A stretch of DNA of 64,000 nucleotides from Serpentinimonas raichei (GCF_000828895.1 NZ_AP014568.1:2239858-2303857); one strand, 5' to 3'; positions 35,280 to 46,726 are shown, counted from the stretch's first letter. Notes: generated from the sequence alone by a model not told the origin. Translations and numbers: made by a program.

Positions 35280-36104
35280 TTACTTCTTGCGCCGCGAGAC
35301 GACCATGGTCTGCGTGCGACGGTTGTTGCGGGTGCGGTAACCTTTGGTCAGGTTGCCCCACGGATCAACCGGCGGCATACCGGTGCCGGTGCGGCCCTCA
35401 CCACCACCGTGCGGGTGGTCGATCGGGTTCATGGCGACGCCGCGCACGGTTGGGCGGATGCCCATGTGGCGTTTGACGCCAGCCTTGCCGAGTTGGCGCA
35501 GGCTGTGTTCGGGGTTCGAGACTTCACCGATGGTGGCGCGGCAATCGACGTGCACCTTGCGCACCTCGCCGGAGCGCACCCGCACCTGGGCATAGACGCC
35601 TTCGCGTGCCAGCAGCACCGCCGAGGCACCCGCTGAACGGGCGATTTGCGCGCCCTTGCCAGGCAGCATTTCGATGCAGTGAATGGTCGAACCGACTGGA
35701 ATGTTGCGGATCGGCAGCGTGTTGCCGACGCGAATCGGCGACTCCGGGCCCGACAGCAGCGTGGCCCCCACGGCCACGCCACGCGGCGCGATCACGTAGC
35801 GGCGCTCGCCATCGGCGTAGCACAGCAGGGCGATGTGGGCGCTGCGGTTCGGGTCGTATTCGAGGCGCTCGACCTTGGCCGGAATGGCGTCTTTGTTGCG
35901 CACGAAATCGACCACACGGTAGTGGTGCTTGTTGCCGCCGCCCCGGTGGCGCACGGTGATGTGGCCGTTGTTGTTGCGGCCGGCCTTCTGGAACTTGGGC
36001 TCCAGCAGCGGCGCGTAGCCCTCACCCTTGTGCAGGGTTTCGCGTGTGACCTTGACCATGCCCCGGCGGCCGGGGGAGGTCGGTTTCATCTTGATGACTG
36101 CCAT
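35280..36104 (-). CDS. rplB: 50S ribosomal protein L2
   Basis: 274 aa, the normal length. [15 protein letters not shown] and [16 protein letters not shown] contain the conserved peptidyl-transferase-proximal histidine. It is a core 23S rRNA-binding protein, two bases after rplW. Confidence 0.98.
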   Translation of the reverse strand: MAVIKMKPTSPGRRGMVKVTRETLHKGEGYAPLLEPKFQKAGRNNNGHITVRHRGGGNKHHYRVVDFVRNKDAIPAKVERLEYDPNRSAHIALLCYADGERRYVIAPRGVAVGATLLSGPESPIRVGNTLPIRNIPVGSTIHCIEMLPGKGAQIARSAGASAVLLAREGVYAQVRVRSGEVRKVHVDCRATIGEVSNPEHSLRQLGKAGVKRHMGIRPTVRGVAMNPIDHPHGGGEGRTGTGMPPVDPWGNLTKGYRTRNNRRTQTMVVSRRKK

Positions 36105-36106
36105 GA

Positions 36107-36421
36107 TCAGACGGCCTCCCCGCCAAAGCTGATTTCTTGCCCGGCTTGCAGCGTCACGTAGGCTTTGCGCACGTGGTCGCGGCGACCGATGGTTTTGCCA
36201 AAGCGCTTGCTCTTGCCTTTTTGGTTGAGCACGTTGACGGCCTTGACCTTGACGTTGAACATTTGCTCGACCGCTGCCTTGATTTCGGTCTTGGTGGCGT
36301 TTTGCAGCACCTTGAACAAAACCGCGTTGGTTTTATCGGCCGTGGCAGTGGCTTTTTCCGAAACGATCGGCGCCACCAGCACCTGCATCAGGCGGCCTTC
36401 GTCAAACTGGATGCTGCTCAT
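36107..36421 (-). CDS. rplW: 50S ribosomal protein L23
   Basis: 104 aa; [18 protein letters not shown] and [21 protein letters not shown] are L23 sequence. It is the docking site of trigger factor and SRP at the tunnel exit. Its ATG overlaps the rplD stop in ATGA. Confidence 0.97.
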   Translation of the reverse strand: MSSIQFDEGRLMQVLVAPIVSEKATATADKTNAVLFKVLQNATKTEIKAAVEQMFNVKVKAVNVLNQKGKSKRFGKTIGRRDHVRKAYVTLQAGQEISFGGEAV

Positions 36422-37038
36422 GCGAACATCTCCTTGAATTGGTCCAGGGCACCTTTGGTGACGATCACCTTTTTGTAGTGCACCAGCGAGAGCGGGTCGG
36501 CGTAGCGTGGCTCGAGCACCAGCACGTGCGGCAGGTTGCGCGAAGCCAGGTAGAGGTTTTCATCGACCTCGTCGGCGATCAGCAGCACCGATTTCAGATT
36601 CATGGCCTTGAACTTGTCGGCCAGCAGCTTGGTTTTGGGGGCTTCGAGCGTGATCGCATCGACCACCGCCAAACGGCCCTCGCGCACCAGTTGCGACAGA
36701 ATCGAAGCCATGCCGGCGCGGTACATCTTCTTGTTGAGCTTTTGGCCGAAGTTTTCGTCCGGGCTGTTCGGGAAGATGCGACCGCCCCCACGCCACAGCG
36801 GCGAGGAGGTCATGCCGGCGCGGGCGTTGCCGGTGCCTTTTTGGCGAAACGGCTTGCGCGTGCTGTGCTTGACGGTGGCGCGGTCTTTTTGCGCCCGCGT
36901 GCCTTGGCGCGCGTTGGCCTGGTAGGCCACCACCAGTTGGTGGATCAGCGCTTCGTTGTAGTCACGACCAAAGACGGCATCGGGCACTTCAACGGTGGAA
37001 GCGGCCTGGCCTTGTGGGTTGAGGAGTTCGACTTGCAT
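36418..37038 (-). CDS. rplD: 50S ribosomal protein L4
   Basis: 206 aa; [20 protein letters not shown] is the conserved tunnel loop. In E. coli, L4 also represses its own operon by binding the S10 leader. Here a 160 nt leader precedes rplC, not rpsJ, so any such control would act there. Its start overlaps the rplC stop by one base (TGATG). Confidence 0.97.
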   Translation of the reverse strand: MQVELLNPQGQAASTVEVPDAVFGRDYNEALIHQLVVAYQANARQGTRAQKDRATVKHSTRKPFRQKGTGNARAGMTSSPLWRGGGRIFPNSPDENFGQKLNKKMYRAGMASILSQLVREGRLAVVDAITLEAPKTKLLADKFKAMNLKSVLLIADEVDENLYLASRNLPHVLVLEPRYADPLSLVHYKKVIVTKGALDQFKEMFA

Positions 37039-37709
37039 CAGTTGCCTCCTTTGGGCAGTGCTTTGACAGCCGGACGCACGGTCACGAAGCCGCCGTTGGA
37101 GCCCGGCACCGCGCCTTTGATGAGCAGCAACTGGCGCTCAACATCGACCCGCACCACATCGAGGTTTTGCGTGGTGACGGTCTCGTCACCCATGTGGCCG
37201 GTCATTTTTTTACCCGGGAACACGCGGCCCGGATCTTGCGCCATCGAAATGGAGCCCGGCACGTTGTGCGAACGGCTGTTGCCGTGCGTGGCGCGCTGCG
37301 ACGCAAAGTTGTGGCGCTTGATGGTGCCAGCAAAGCCTTTACCGATCGAGGTGCCTTGCACATCGACCTTTTGGCCTACGGCAAAGAGCTCGGCCACGGG
37401 CAACACGGTGCCGGCGGCGTATTTGCCCGCCACATCCGCGCTGACGCGGAACTCTTGCAGGATTTCACCGGCTTCGACGCCGGCTTTGGCCAAGTGACCG
37501 GCCGCCGGCTTGCTCACGCGCGAGGCGCGGCGCTTGCCATACGTCAGCTGCAAGGCATCGTAGCCATCGTTGGCTTGGGTTTTGACTTGTGCCACACGGT
37601 TGTTCGATACATCCACCACCGTGACAGGAACCGCGTCCCCGTCCTCGGTGAATAGGCGCATCATGCCCACCTTGCGGCCCAACAACCCCAGGGAGTTGCT
37701 CAGACTCAT
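37038..37709 (-). CDS. rplC: 50S ribosomal protein L3
   Basis: 223 aa; [20 protein letters not shown] and [26 protein letters not shown] sequence with the Gln methylated in E. coli identify L3. I chose ATG 37709, with GGAG upstream; the frame stays open to 37856 without homology. It is the first gene after a consensus-like promoter at 37875-37903, so it starts a transcription unit. Confidence 0.97.
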   Translation of the reverse strand: MSLSNSLGLLGRKVGMMRLFTEDGDAVPVTVVDVSNNRVAQVKTQANDGYDALQLTYGKRRASRVSKPAAGHLAKAGVEAGEILQEFRVSADVAGKYAAGTVLPVAELFAVGQKVDVQGTSIGKGFAGTIKRHNFASQRATHGNSRSHNVPGSISMAQDPGRVFPGKKMTGHMGDETVTTQNLDVVRVDVERQLLLIKGAVPGSNGGFVTVRPAVKALPKGGN

Positions 37710-37874
37710 TTTTTCTCCATTTCCGCGTTGTCCGCGTGTCCGACTGCAATTGGCCGGAAAGCTTTTTAAACCAGCAAAGCCCTCCCTTTTAAGGGGGAGA
37801 GCCGGTCCGGATTTGACGATTGTTTTTGCTTGGACCCGATATGTCATTTCTGACAAAACGCGGCCAAGCTCAAG

Positions 37875-37903
37875 ATTATAACCCGCTGACAGATTTCATG
37901 CAA
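37875..37903 (-). promoter_or_regulatory. Near-consensus sigma70 promoter between rpsJ and rplC
   Basis: Read on the minus strand: TTGCAT (37898-37903), 17 bp spacer, perfect TATAAT (37875-37880). It would give a leader of about 160 nt before rplC, which contains a stem-loop around the CTCCC...GGGAG arms near 37783-37800. Confidence 0.75.
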
Positions 37904-37935
37904 GGCCTACGGAGCGGTTTCGGCTCGTCTGCGCT

Positions 37936-37958
37936 GCCGCAGGCCCGGCGCCTGTGGC
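37936..37958 (-). promoter_or_regulatory. Strong hairpin directly after rpsJ
   Basis: GCCGCAGGC (37936-37944) pairs with GCCTGTGGC (37950-37958), eight of nine bases, with a 5 nt loop, immediately past the rpsJ stop. No T-run follows, so it may be a processing or stability element rather than a full terminator. Confidence 0.45.
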
Positions 37959-37959
37959 C

Positions 37960-38271
37960 TTATTGCAACTTGATCTCGACATCGACGCCGGCTGGCAGGT
38001 CCAGCTTCATCAGCGCATCGACGGTTTTGTCGGTCGGGTCCACGATGTCCATCAGGCGCTGGTGGGTGCGGATCTCGAACTGGTCGCGGCTGGTCTTGTT
38101 GACGTGCGGCGAGCGCAGGATGTCAAAGCGCTTCATGCGCGTCGGCAGGGGCACGGGGCCCTTGACGATGGCGCCGGTGCGCTTGGCGGTGTCAACGATT
38201 TCAGCGGCCGAGGTGTCGATCAGCTTGTAGTCGAAGGCTTTGAGGCGGATGCGGATTTTTTGCTTGCTCAT
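37960..38271 (-). CDS. rpsJ: 30S ribosomal protein S10
   Basis: 103 aa; [22 protein letters not shown] and [18 protein letters not shown] identify S10, also known as NusE for its role with NusB in antitermination. It is only 22 bp after tuf and is separated from rplC by 250 bp with a promoter, so it belongs with the str transcript. Confidence 0.98.
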   Translation of the reverse strand: MSKQKIRIRLKAFDYKLIDTSAAEIVDTAKRTGAIVKGPVPLPTRMKRFDILRSPHVNKTSRDQFEIRTHQRLMDIVDPTDKTVDALMKLDLPAGVDVEIKLQ

Positions 38272-38293
38272 GGTGTGTTCGTCCTGTGTGCAA

Positions 38294-39484
<1,191 letters not shown>

Positions 39485-39647
39485 GATGCAAATATCCTTG
39501 AATGAAAAAAGAACAAAGCCCGTGTGGGTTTAAGGTCTGCGGCGGCGGCGGCGTCACGGGCAACGCCGCCTCCCGGTTGGGGGCGCATCAGACCGGGGCC
39601 TTGCGCAGCGCAACCGAACCCGGTGCGGCAGCGCGCAGCCCGCATCT

Positions 39648-41750
39648 TTACTTGGCGCGCGCCGAAATAATGGCTTCTTGCACGTTGCGCGGCGCTTCGG
39701 AGTAGTGCTTGAACTCCATGGTGTAGGTGGCGCGCCCTTGCGACATCGAGCGCAGCGTGGTCGAGTAGCCAAACATTTCGGACAGCGGCACCTCAGCCTT
39801 GATGGCTTTGCCACCGCCGACCATGTCTTCCATGCCCTGCACCATGCCGCGGCGGCTGGAGAGGTCGCCCATCACGTTGCCGGCGTAGTCTTCCGGGGTT
39901 TCCACTTCGACCGCCATCATGGGCTCCAAGATCACCGGCTGCGCTTTGCGGCAGCCTTCCTTGAAGCCGAAAATGGCCGCCATCTTGAAGGCCTGCTCGG
40001 AGGAGTCCACATCGTGGTAGGAGCCAAAGTGCAGCGTGACCTTGACATCGACCACCGGGTAGCCGGCCAGCACGCCGGTGTTGAGCGCTTCGATCACGCC
40101 TTTTTCCACCGCCGGAATGAACTCGCGCGGCACCACGCCGCCCTTGATGGCATCGACGAACTCGAAGCCCTTGCCCGGCGCTTGCGGCTCGATCTTGAGC
40201 ACCACGTGGCCGTACTGGCCCTTGCCGCCGGACTGGCGCACAAACTTGCCTTCGGAGTCTTCGATGGTGCCGCGGATGGTCTCGCGGTACGCCACTTGCG
40301 GCTTGCCCACGTTGGCCTCGACGCCGAACTCGCGCTTCATGCGGTCCACGATGATTTCCAGATGCAGCTCGCCCATGCCGGCGATGATGGTCTGGCCCGA
40401 TTCTTCGTCGGTCTTGACGCGGAACGATGGGTCTTCAGAGGCCAAGCGGCTCAGGGCGATGCCCATTTTTTCTTGGTCGGCCTTGGTCTTGGGCTCCACG
40501 GCCTGGGCAATCACGGGCTCGGGGAACACCATGCGCTCGAGCGTGATGATGGCCGAAGGGTCGCACAGGGTTTCGCCGGTGGTGACTTCCTTGAGGCCGA
40601 CGCAAGCAGCGATGTCGCCGGCGCGGATTTCTTCGACCTCAACGCGGTTGTTGGCGTGCATCTGCACGATGCGCCCGATGCGCTCTTTCTTGCCCTTGAT
40701 TGGGTTATAGACCGTGTCGCCTTTTTTGAGCACGCCGGAATAGACACGCACAAAGGTGAGTTGGCCGACGAAGGGGTCGGTCATGAGCTTGAAGGCCAGC
40801 GCGGCCAGCTTCTCGGAGTCGTCGGCGCGGCGGCTGGTGGGCTGCTCATCGTCGTCGCTGCCGCCCACGGGCGGAATGTCAACTGGCGAGGGCAGGAAAT
40901 CCACCACGGCGTCGAGCATGCGCTGCACGCCCTTGTTTTTGAAGGCGGTGCCGCACAGCATGGGCTGAATCTCGGCCCCAATGGTGCGGGTGCGCAGGCC
41001 CAGCATGATTTCGGCCTCGCTCAAGTCGCCTCCTTCGAGGTACTTGTTCATCAGCTCTTCGTTGGCTTCGGCAGCGGCTTCGACCATTTTCTCGCGCCAC
41101 TCTTGGGCGCTGGCTTGCAGCTCGGCCGGAATCTCGCGGTAGTCGAACTTCATGCCCTGCGAGGCATCGTCCCAATAGATGGCCTTCATCTTGATGAGAT
41201 CGACCACGCCTTTGAAGCCTTCTTCGGCCCCGATCGGGATCACCACCGGAACCGGGTTGGCCTTGAGGCGCAGGCGCATCTGGTCATAGACCTTGAAGAA
41301 GTTGGCGCCGGTGCGGTCCATCTTGTTGACGAAGGCCAAGCGCGGCACCCGGTACTTGGTGGCTTGGCGCCACACCGTTTCAGACTGCGGCTGCACCCCA
41401 CCCACGGCGCAATAGACCATGCAAGCGCCGTCAAGCACGCGCATGGAACGCTCGACCTCGATCGTGAAGTCCACGTGACCGGGGGTGTCGATGATGTTGA
41501 AGCGGTGCTCGGGGTAGGACAGGTCCATGCCCTTCCAGTAGCAGGTGGTGGCGGCCGAGGTGATGGTGATGCCGCGCTCTTGCTCTTGCTCCATCCAGTC
41601 CATGGTGGCCGCGCCATCGTGCACTTCACCGATTTTGTGGTTGACCCCGGTGTAAAACAGGATGCGCTCGGTGGTGGTGGTCTTGCCGGCGTCGATGTGG
41701 GCCGAGATACCGATGTTGCGGTAGCGCTCGATGGGCGTGTTGCGGGGCAT
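39648..41750 (-). CDS. fusA: Translation elongation factor G
   Basis: 700 aa, the normal EF-G size. G1 is [16 protein letters not shown]3 DTPGHVDF and G4 NKMDR. It catalyses translocation and, with RRF, ribosome recycling. It is in the str order rpsL, rpsG, fusA, tuf. Confidence 0.98.
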   Translation of the reverse strand: MPRNTPIERYRNIGISAHIDAGKTTTTERILFYTGVNHKIGEVHDGAATMDWMEQEQERGITITSAATTCYWKGMDLSYPEHRFNIIDTPGHVDFTIEVERSMRVLDGACMVYCAVGGVQPQSETVWRQATKYRVPRLAFVNKMDRTGANFFKVYDQMRLRLKANPVPVVIPIGAEEGFKGVVDLIKMKAIYWDDASQGMKFDYREIPAELQASAQEWREKMVEAAAEANEELMNKYLEGGDLSEAEIMLGLRTRTIGAEIQPMLCGTAFKNKGVQRMLDAVVDFLPSPVDIPPVGGSDDDEQPTSRRADDSEKLAALAFKLMTDPFVGQLTFVRVYSGVLKKGDTVYNPIKGKKERIGRIVQMHANNRVEVEEIRAGDIAACVGLKEVTTGETLCDPSAIITLERMVFPEPVIAQAVEPKTKADQEKMGIALSRLASEDPSFRVKTDEESGQTIIAGMGELHLEIIVDRMKREFGVEANVGKPQVAYRETIRGTIEDSEGKFVRQSGGKGQYGHVVLKIEPQAPGKGFEFVDAIKGGVVPREFIPAVEKGVIEALNTGVLAGYPVVDVKVTLHFGSYHDVDSSEQAFKMAAIFGFKEGCRKAQPVILEPMMAVEVETPEDYAGNVMGDLSSRRGMVQGMEDMVGGGKAIKAEVPLSEMFGYSTTLRSMSQGRATYTMEFKHYSEAPRNVQEAIISARAK

Positions 41751-41776
41751 GGAAAATTCTCCGAAAAATACGGGCC

Positions 41777-41811
41777 AAGCCCGCCACCTCGGCTGGGAGT
41801 GCGGCGGGCTT
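41777..41811. repeat. Inverted repeat in the rpsG-fusA gap
   Basis: AAGCCCGCC (41777-41785) and GGCGGGCTT (41803-41811) form a perfect 9 bp stem with a 17 nt loop. On the transcript it lies after rpsG and before the fusA ribosome site. It may tune fusA expression or RNA processing; there is no clean U-tract. Confidence 0.5.
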
Positions 41812-41851
41812 GGGGATAAGCGATAGGCGAAGGGCCTGGGGCCAGCGCAGC

Positions 41852-42322
41852 TTAGAAGCGGAAGTGGCTAAAGGCCTTGTTGGCCTCGGCCATGCGGTGC
41901 ACCTCGTCGCGCCGCTTCATGGCGCCGCCACGGCCTTCGTTGGCCTCCAGCAGCTCGTTGGCCAGGCGCAGGGCCATGGATTTTTCACCGCGCTTGCGCG
42001 CCGCCTGCTTGATCCAGCGCATCGAGAGCGCGAGCCGGCGCACCGGGCGCACTTCGACCGGCACCTGGTAGTTGGCGCCACCGACGCGGCGCGATTTCAC
42101 TTCCACCATGGGCTTGACGTTGTTGATGGCGGTGGTGAACAGCTCCAGCGGATCTTTGCCGGATTTTTTCTCCATGGTCTCGAGCGCGCCATAAATAATG
42201 CGCTCGGCGACCGCTTTTTTGCCGCCTTCCATGATCACGTTCATGAACTTGGACAGCTCGACATTGCCGTACTTGGGGTCCGGCAGGATTTCACGTTTAG
42301 GGACTTCGCGACGACGTGGCAT
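41852..42322 (-). CDS. rpsG: 30S ribosomal protein S7
   Basis: 156 aa; [17 protein letters not shown] and [16 protein letters not shown] identify S7, the assembly nucleus of the 30S head and, in E. coli, the repressor of the str operon. The 191 bp gap between rpsL and rpsG (42323-42513) is longer than in E. coli and holds a 7 bp hairpin (42471-42488). Confidence 0.98.
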   Translation of the reverse strand: MPRRREVPKREILPDPKYGNVELSKFMNVIMEGGKKAVAERIIYGALETMEKKSGKDPLELFTTAINNVKPMVEVKSRRVGGANYQVPVEVRPVRRLALSMRWIKQAARKRGEKSMALRLANELLEANEGRGGAMKRRDEVHRMAEANKAFSHFRF

Positions 42323-42513
42323 TTTTACACCTCTTATGCTTCAGTTGGCGCCGCTTTGGCGGCACCGCGAGAGCCTTCATGGCCCCCACTTACTCGACCC
42401 GCGCACACAGCGTGCGTTGGGGCCATACGCCACCGACATGCGCGCCACGCGCACCGGCAACACCCGATCACAAGCCGACCCCGGCTTGCAACAAATTGAC
42501 TGGCTTACTTGGC

Positions 42514-42891
42514 TTACTTGGCCTTGGGCCGTTTGGCACCGTACTTGGAGCGCGACTGCTTGCGGTCTTTCACGCCTTGCAAGTCGAGCGAGCCGCGCAC
42601 GATGTGGTAGCGCACGCCGGGCAAATCCTTGACCCGGCCGCCGCGCACCAGCACCACGCTGTGCTCTTGCAGGTTGTGGCCTTCACCGCCAATGTAGGAG
42701 ATGACCTCGAAGCCGTTGGTCAGGCGCACCTTGGCGACCTTGCGCAACGCCGAGTTTGGCTTTTTGGGCGTCGTGGTGTAGACGCGGGTGCAGACGCCAC
42801 GGCGCTGCGGGCAGTTTTCCATGGCCGGGCTCTTGGATTTGGTCTGTTCGACCTCCCGGCCCTGGCGCACGAGTTGATTAATGGTTGGCAT
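42514..42891 (-). CDS. rpsL: 30S ribosomal protein S12
   Basis: 125 aa; [18 protein letters not shown] and [14 protein letters not shown] are S12 signatures. K43 and K88, the usual streptomycin-resistance positions, are the wild-type lysines. First gene of the str operon; rpoC is not upstream, and an ExoD-like gene is there instead. Confidence 0.98.
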   Translation of the reverse strand: MPTINQLVRQGREVEQTKSKSPAMENCPQRRGVCTRVYTTTPKKPNSALRKVAKVRLTNGFEVISYIGGEGHNLQEHSVVLVRGGRVKDLPGVRYHIVRGSLDLQGVKDRKQSRSKYGAKRPKAK

Positions 42892-42994
42892 TGAAAAAAC
42901 GTCCCTAAACGTTTGGAGAATTTGAAACTAAAAAAGCACCTTTTGCCCCCAAGGCAAACGGCAATCCCTTCGGAATGAATCCGAAAAGCCTGTG

Positions 42995-43024
42995 ACTGTA
43001 GCACGAAAGCCGTGCGGCGGTCAA
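42995..43024 (-). promoter_or_regulatory. Sigma70 promoter of the str operon
   Basis: On the minus strand: TTGACC (43019-43024), 18 bp spacer, TACAGT (42995-43000), about 105 bp upstream of the rpsL start. The -35 box overlaps the stop codon of the ExoD-like gene. The leader contains short hairpins and a T7 run near 42930. Confidence 0.7.
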
Positions 43025-43707
43025 GCCAAGGGTGGGTAGGCGGTGAGCAAGGTGCGCCAGAGCGCGAACACCGCCACGGTCACGATGCCCGAGGCGTAGG
43101 CGGTGCCGATGGCGCCCAGCAGCAGCGAGAGCAGCAGCATCAGGCCGTCGCGGTGCATCCAACCCAGGCACAGCGCGATCAGGCTCAGGCCGGGCAAGAT
43201 GTTGCCCAAGGGCAAGGGAATGAAGATCAGCAGCGCCATCCAGACGATCCACAGCGTCCACCAACCGTGGCTGGCGCGGTGCGAGAGCCAGGTCAGGCGC
43301 GGCCGGATCCAGGTGGCGGCGCAGTCGTGCAGCCAAGCCAGCGCGTGCAGGGTGCGCCGGCTCCAAGCGGGGTTGAGGCGCGCGCGGCCAAGCCGCTGCG
43401 GCAACGGGGCCGCCGAAGGGTGCCCCCACTGCCAGGCAATGGCAAACATGGCCAGGCTCATGGCGGTGCCCAGCCCCATGATGGGCGGCAGGCACAGGCA
43501 GGCCAGCAGCATCAGCAGCAAGGGGCGCGAGCCGCCGCGCCCGTGCAGATCGACCAGTTCCGCGATGCTGATGCCCTGTGCCCCAGCCGCCGATGGCTCG
43601 GGCGTGCCCGTTGCAACGCTGGCATGGGCTGCCGCCCCCAGCCCCTGACCCCAAGCGCGGCAGCGCTGGGCCCAGGTGCGCGGACAGATTTCGGGGTTGG
43701 GGCTCAT
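43021..43707 (-). CDS. ExoD-family membrane protein
   Basis: 228 aa. A polar N-terminus (about 60 residues) is followed by ISIAELVDLHGRGGSRPLLLMLLACLCLPP, the ExoD start, and four or five hydrophobic segments including FIPLPLGNILPGLSLIALCLGWMHRDG. ExoD proteins affect exopolysaccharide production in rhizobia; the biochemical role is unknown. It stands immediately upstream of the str promoter on the same strand. Confidence 0.82.
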   Translation of the reverse strand: MSPNPEICPRTWAQRCRAWGQGLGAAAHASVATGTPEPSAAGAQGISIAELVDLHGRGGSRPLLLMLLACLCLPPIMGLGTAMSLAMFAIAWQWGHPSAAPLPQRLGRARLNPAWSRRTLHALAWLHDCAATWIRPRLTWLSHRASHGWWTLWIVWMALLIFIPLPLGNILPGLSLIALCLGWMHRDGLMLLLSLLLGAIGTAYASGIVTVAVFALWRTLLTAYPPLA

Positions 43708-43759
43708 GGGGAGCGCGCGGATGCCAAAAAAGAGCAGGCCGATGCAAGCCGGGCCCCGC

Positions 43760-44161
43760 TCAAAGCGGGCGCGGGCGCACCTGGTGCCGCAGCCTTTGCG
43801 CCTTGCTCAGCGCCCAATGGCCCAGCAGCGCCAGCACCACGATGATGCCGGTCACGATGAACCAGAGGATCCACAGCAGCACCGACAAAATGCCCACCAA
43901 ACCGGGCAGAAACGGCAGCAGCGACTCCAGCACCCCCACCGTCCAGGCAAACAGATCGCGCAGCGGCACCAAGAACGCCTCGCCGATCCACGGCGCCAAC
44001 TCGGGCGGCACCGGCCACTGCGCGATGATGGCGGCCAGATTGGCCGCCTCGCCGGTGGCGACCTGCGCCGCCAGCCAATCGGCCAAGCCGGTGAAGACCC
44101 AAATGGTCCCGGTCCAGAGCAACAAAACCAACAGGGTCACGACCCAGAGCAAAAGTTTCAC
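43760..44161 (-). CDS. Small membrane protein of unknown function
   Basis: 133 aa. Hydrophobic segments lie at about residues 3-27 and 90-118, with a middle amphipathic part (AAIIAQWPVPPELAPWIGEAF) and a basic C-terminus. I do not recognise the family. The start is GTG 44161. It is on the same strand as the ExoD-like gene, 52 bp upstream of it. Confidence 0.6.
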   Translation of the reverse strand: MKLLLWVVTLLVLLLWTGTIWVFTGLADWLAAQVATGEAANLAAIIAQWPVPPELAPWIGEAFLVPLRDLFAWTVGVLESLLPFLPGLVGILSVLLWILWFIVTGIIVVLALLGHWALSKAQRLRHQVRPRPL

Positions 44162-44172
44162 GCGATGCTTTC

Positions 44173-44228
44173 AAAAAAAAGCCAAACCCAAGTGGGCGGC
44201 CAAACGTGGGAGGCCAAGCGGCCGCCCA
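44173..44228 (-). terminator. Probable terminator after the alcohol dehydrogenase gene
   Basis: TGGGCGGCC (44193-44201) and GGCCGCCCA (44220-44228) make a perfect 9 bp stem. On the minus strand it is followed 12 nt later by a T8 run (44173-44180). The distance to the T-run is long, so efficiency is uncertain. Confidence 0.45.
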
Positions 44229-44301
44229 AGTTCCTTTGGGCACTATAACGGCATTCGCACCGCTTTGCTGCGCCGCATCAAAAAACCGGGGCAAGGGGGG
44301 C

Positions 44302-45399
44302 TCAGGGCTTGATCGCCACCTTGAGCACGCCGTCGCGCTGGTTGGCAAACAGATCGTAGGCGGCGACGATGTCGTCGAGCCGGAACTGGTGAGTCACCAG
44401 CAGGCCCAGATCGAGGCGGCCGCTGGCGACCACGTTCATCAGGCGGCGCATGCGCTCTTTGCCGCCCGGGCACAGCGCGGTGACAATTCGGTGATCGCCC
44501 AGCCCGGCGGCAAAGGCCCCCAGCGGGATGGTCAGGTCTTGGGAATAGACCCCCAGGCTCGAGAGCGTGCCGCCGGGTTTGAGCACGCGCAACGATGCTT
44601 CGAAGGTGGATTGCAGGCCCAGCGCCTCGATGGCGGAATCGGCGCCGCGCCCGCCGGTCAGGCGCATGACCTCGGCCACCACATCGCACTGCTTGTAGTT
44701 GAGGGTGATGTCGGCCCCCATTTTTTTGGCGATCTGCAGCCGGTGTTCGTTGCCATCGACACCGATGATGGTGCTGGCCCCGAGCAGGCGCGCCCCGGCG
44801 GTGGCGCACAGCCCGATCGGCCCTTGGGCAAACACCACCACCGTGTCGCCAATGCGGATGTTGGCGTTTTCTGCGCCCTTGAAGCCGGTGGACATGATGT
44901 CGGGGCACATCAGCACCTGCTCGTCGGTAAGCCCATCGGGCACCGGGGCCAGGTTGGCTTGCGCGTCGGGCACCAGCAGGTACTCGGCTTGGGTGCCGTC
45001 GATCAGGTTGCCAAAGCGCCAGCCCGCCGTGGCCTTGTAGCCGTGGCAACCGCAGCGGCCCGAGGCCACCAGGTAGCTGCCGTCTTGCGCGGGCAAGCCG
45101 TCTTGCGCGGCATAGGAGTTGAAGTTGGGGCAAATGGCCCCGGCGATGACGCGCTGGCCCTCTTGGTAGCCCGACACGGCGCTGCCGAGTTTTTCGATCA
45201 CCCCCACCGGCTCGTGCCCGACCGTGAGCCCCCTAGCGACTGGGTACTCGCCCTTGAGGATGTGCACGTCGGTGCCGCAGATGGTGGTGGTGCTGATGCG
45301 CACCAAGGCGTCGTTGGGCCCGACGTCGGGGATGGGCTTGTCGGCCAGCTCGATACGGCCCGGCTCGACAAAGATGGCGGCTTTCATCATGGCAGTCAT
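44302..45399 (-). CDS. Zinc-dependent alcohol dehydrogenase (secondary-alcohol type)
   Basis: 365 aa medium-chain dehydrogenase. The catalytic zinc ligands are in TTTICGTDVHILKG (Cys) and LTVGHEPVGVIEKLG (His, Glu). The Rossmann motif is VFAQGPIGLCATAGARLLGA. The structural-zinc region (CPNFNSYAAQ...GRCGCHG) has fewer cysteines than the classic type. CPDIMSTGFKGAE fits isopropanol/butanol dehydrogenase relatives, which oxidise alcohols with NAD(P). ATG 45399 has AGGAG 7 bp upstream. Monocistronic. Confidence 0.88.
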   Translation of the reverse strand: MTAMMKAAIFVEPGRIELADKPIPDVGPNDALVRISTTTICGTDVHILKGEYPVARGLTVGHEPVGVIEKLGSAVSGYQEGQRVIAGAICPNFNSYAAQDGLPAQDGSYLVASGRCGCHGYKATAGWRFGNLIDGTQAEYLLVPDAQANLAPVPDGLTDEQVLMCPDIMSTGFKGAENANIRIGDTVVVFAQGPIGLCATAGARLLGASTIIGVDGNEHRLQIAKKMGADITLNYKQCDVVAEVMRLTGGRGADSAIEALGLQSTFEASLRVLKPGGTLSSLGVYSQDLTIPLGAFAAGLGDHRIVTALCPGGKERMRRLMNVVASGRLDLGLLVTHQFRLDDIVAAYDLFANQRDGVLKVAIKP

Positions 45400-45535
45400 G
45401 CGCTTGCTCCTGTGGGTGGATCAGACCGAACCAGAGCGGCTGCGCATGGCAGAGGGCGCAGTCAGCGCGGGCTCGAGCCCCAGTCTGACACGAATGGGCC
45501 GCCTTGCACAGCCCAATCCCCACCCCGTCACTCGG

Positions 45536-46726
45536 CTACTGGATCCAAAGCCGCAGCGCGCCCCAGAAGCGCCCCAGCAGGCCGGCCTGCGGCACCGTTT
45601 CGAGCACGAACAGCGGCACTTCGGCCACCACGTCGCCACGGGCGTTGCGCACCCGCAAGGAGCCCAAGGGCTGGTCTTTGAGCAAAGGGGCCAGCAGCGG
45701 ATCGGGTCGCAGCAACTCGGTGCGCAAACCCGCCGCCTGCCCGGCCGGCACCACCACCACCACCCCGTCGGCGCGCCCGAGCGGGACCGTGCTGGCACGG
45801 CCCTGCCACACCGGCGGTGTGGTCACAGGCTGGCCGGGGGCAAACAGGCGCACCGCTTCGAAAGCCGAAAAGCCCCAGTTGAGCAGGGTCTGGCTCTGCG
45901 CCGCGCGGGCGTTTTCGCTGGCGGCCCCCAGCACCACAGCGATCAAGCGGCGCTGCCCGGCTGCCCCGGGACCCAGCGCGGCAAAGGGGCGCTGCGCGCT
46001 CGCCACCATGCCGTAACCGGCGGCCTCGGTGTGACCGGTTTTCATGCCATCGACGGTGGGATCGCGCAGCAGCAGCAGGTTGCGGTTGTTTTCATTGACC
46101 GCCGGCGCCCCGGGGTAGCGGTAGCGCTGGATGGCAAAGTAGGCCATGAACTCGGGGAAATCTTGGCTCAGGCGCTGGGCCAGCAGCGCCAGATCGCGTG
46201 CCGTGCTGCGGTGGCCGGGCGCGCTCAGGCCCTCGGGGTTGAGAAAGCGCGTGCGCGTCAGGCCCAGTGCGCGCGCCTGCTGGTTCATGCGCTCGACAAA
46301 GCGCTCCACCGAACCCGCCACGCCCTCGGCCAAGGCGGTGGTGGCGTCATTGGCCGAGAGCACGATCATGCCCTTGAGCAAGTCGTCCACCGGCACCTGG
46401 GCGCCTTGCGGCACAAACATGCGCGCGCCGGGCATGCGCCAGGCGCGCTCGCTCACCGTCAGGGCTTGCGTGCGCTCGATGCGGCCCGCACGCAAGGCCT
46501 CGAACACCAAGTAAGCCGTCATGAGCTTGGTCAACGAAGCGGGCTCGACTTCCTGATCGGCCTCGCGCGCTGCCAACACCTGGCCGGCGGTGGCATCGAG
46601 CAGCACAAAGGAGCGGGCTGCGATCTCGGGCGCTTGCGGGCTGCTGGCCCAAGCCCCGCCCGAAGCGCTCAGCAGCCAAGCGACCAACAGCCAAAACAAC
46701 CAGGTGGAGCGATTCAACAGGGGCAT
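45536..46726 (-). CDS. dacA: D-alanyl-D-alanine carboxypeptidase (PBP5/6 type)
   Basis: 396 aa with a signal peptide (about 1-28). Serine-hydrolase motifs: SLTK (S64, K67), SAN (124-126) and KTG (229-231). A C-terminal beta-rich domain (about 290-375) and a final amphipathic helix (LGRFWGALRLWIQ) anchor it to the inner membrane from the periplasm. It trims the terminal D-Ala from peptidoglycan pentapeptides. ATG 46726 was chosen because the signal peptide begins there; the frame stays open far upstream. It follows a hydrolase gene by 19 bp. Confidence 0.93.
   Translation of the reverse strand: MPLLNRSTWLFWLLVAWLLSASGGAWASSPQAPEIAARSFVLLDATAGQVLAAREADQEVEPASLTKLMTAYLVFEALRAGRIERTQALTVSERAWRMPGARMFVPQGAQVPVDDLLKGMIVLSANDATTALAEGVAGSVERFVERMNQQARALGLTRTRFLNPEGLSAPGHRSTARDLALLAQRLSQDFPEFMAYFAIQRYRYPGAPAVNENNRNLLLLRDPTVDGMKTGHTEAAGYGMVASAQRPFAALGPGAAGQRRLIAVVLGAASENARAAQSQTLLNWGFSAFEAVRLFAPGQPVTTPPVWQGRASTVPLGRADGVVVVVPAGQAAGLRTELLRPDPLLAPLLKDQPLGSLRVRNARGDVVAEVPLFVLETVPQAGLLGRFWGALRLWIQ

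Noticed and set aside
39678..41819. 713-codon open frame antisense to fusA
   Set aside because: Low-complexity His/Gly/Leu-rich product mirroring EF-G codons; no homology signal.
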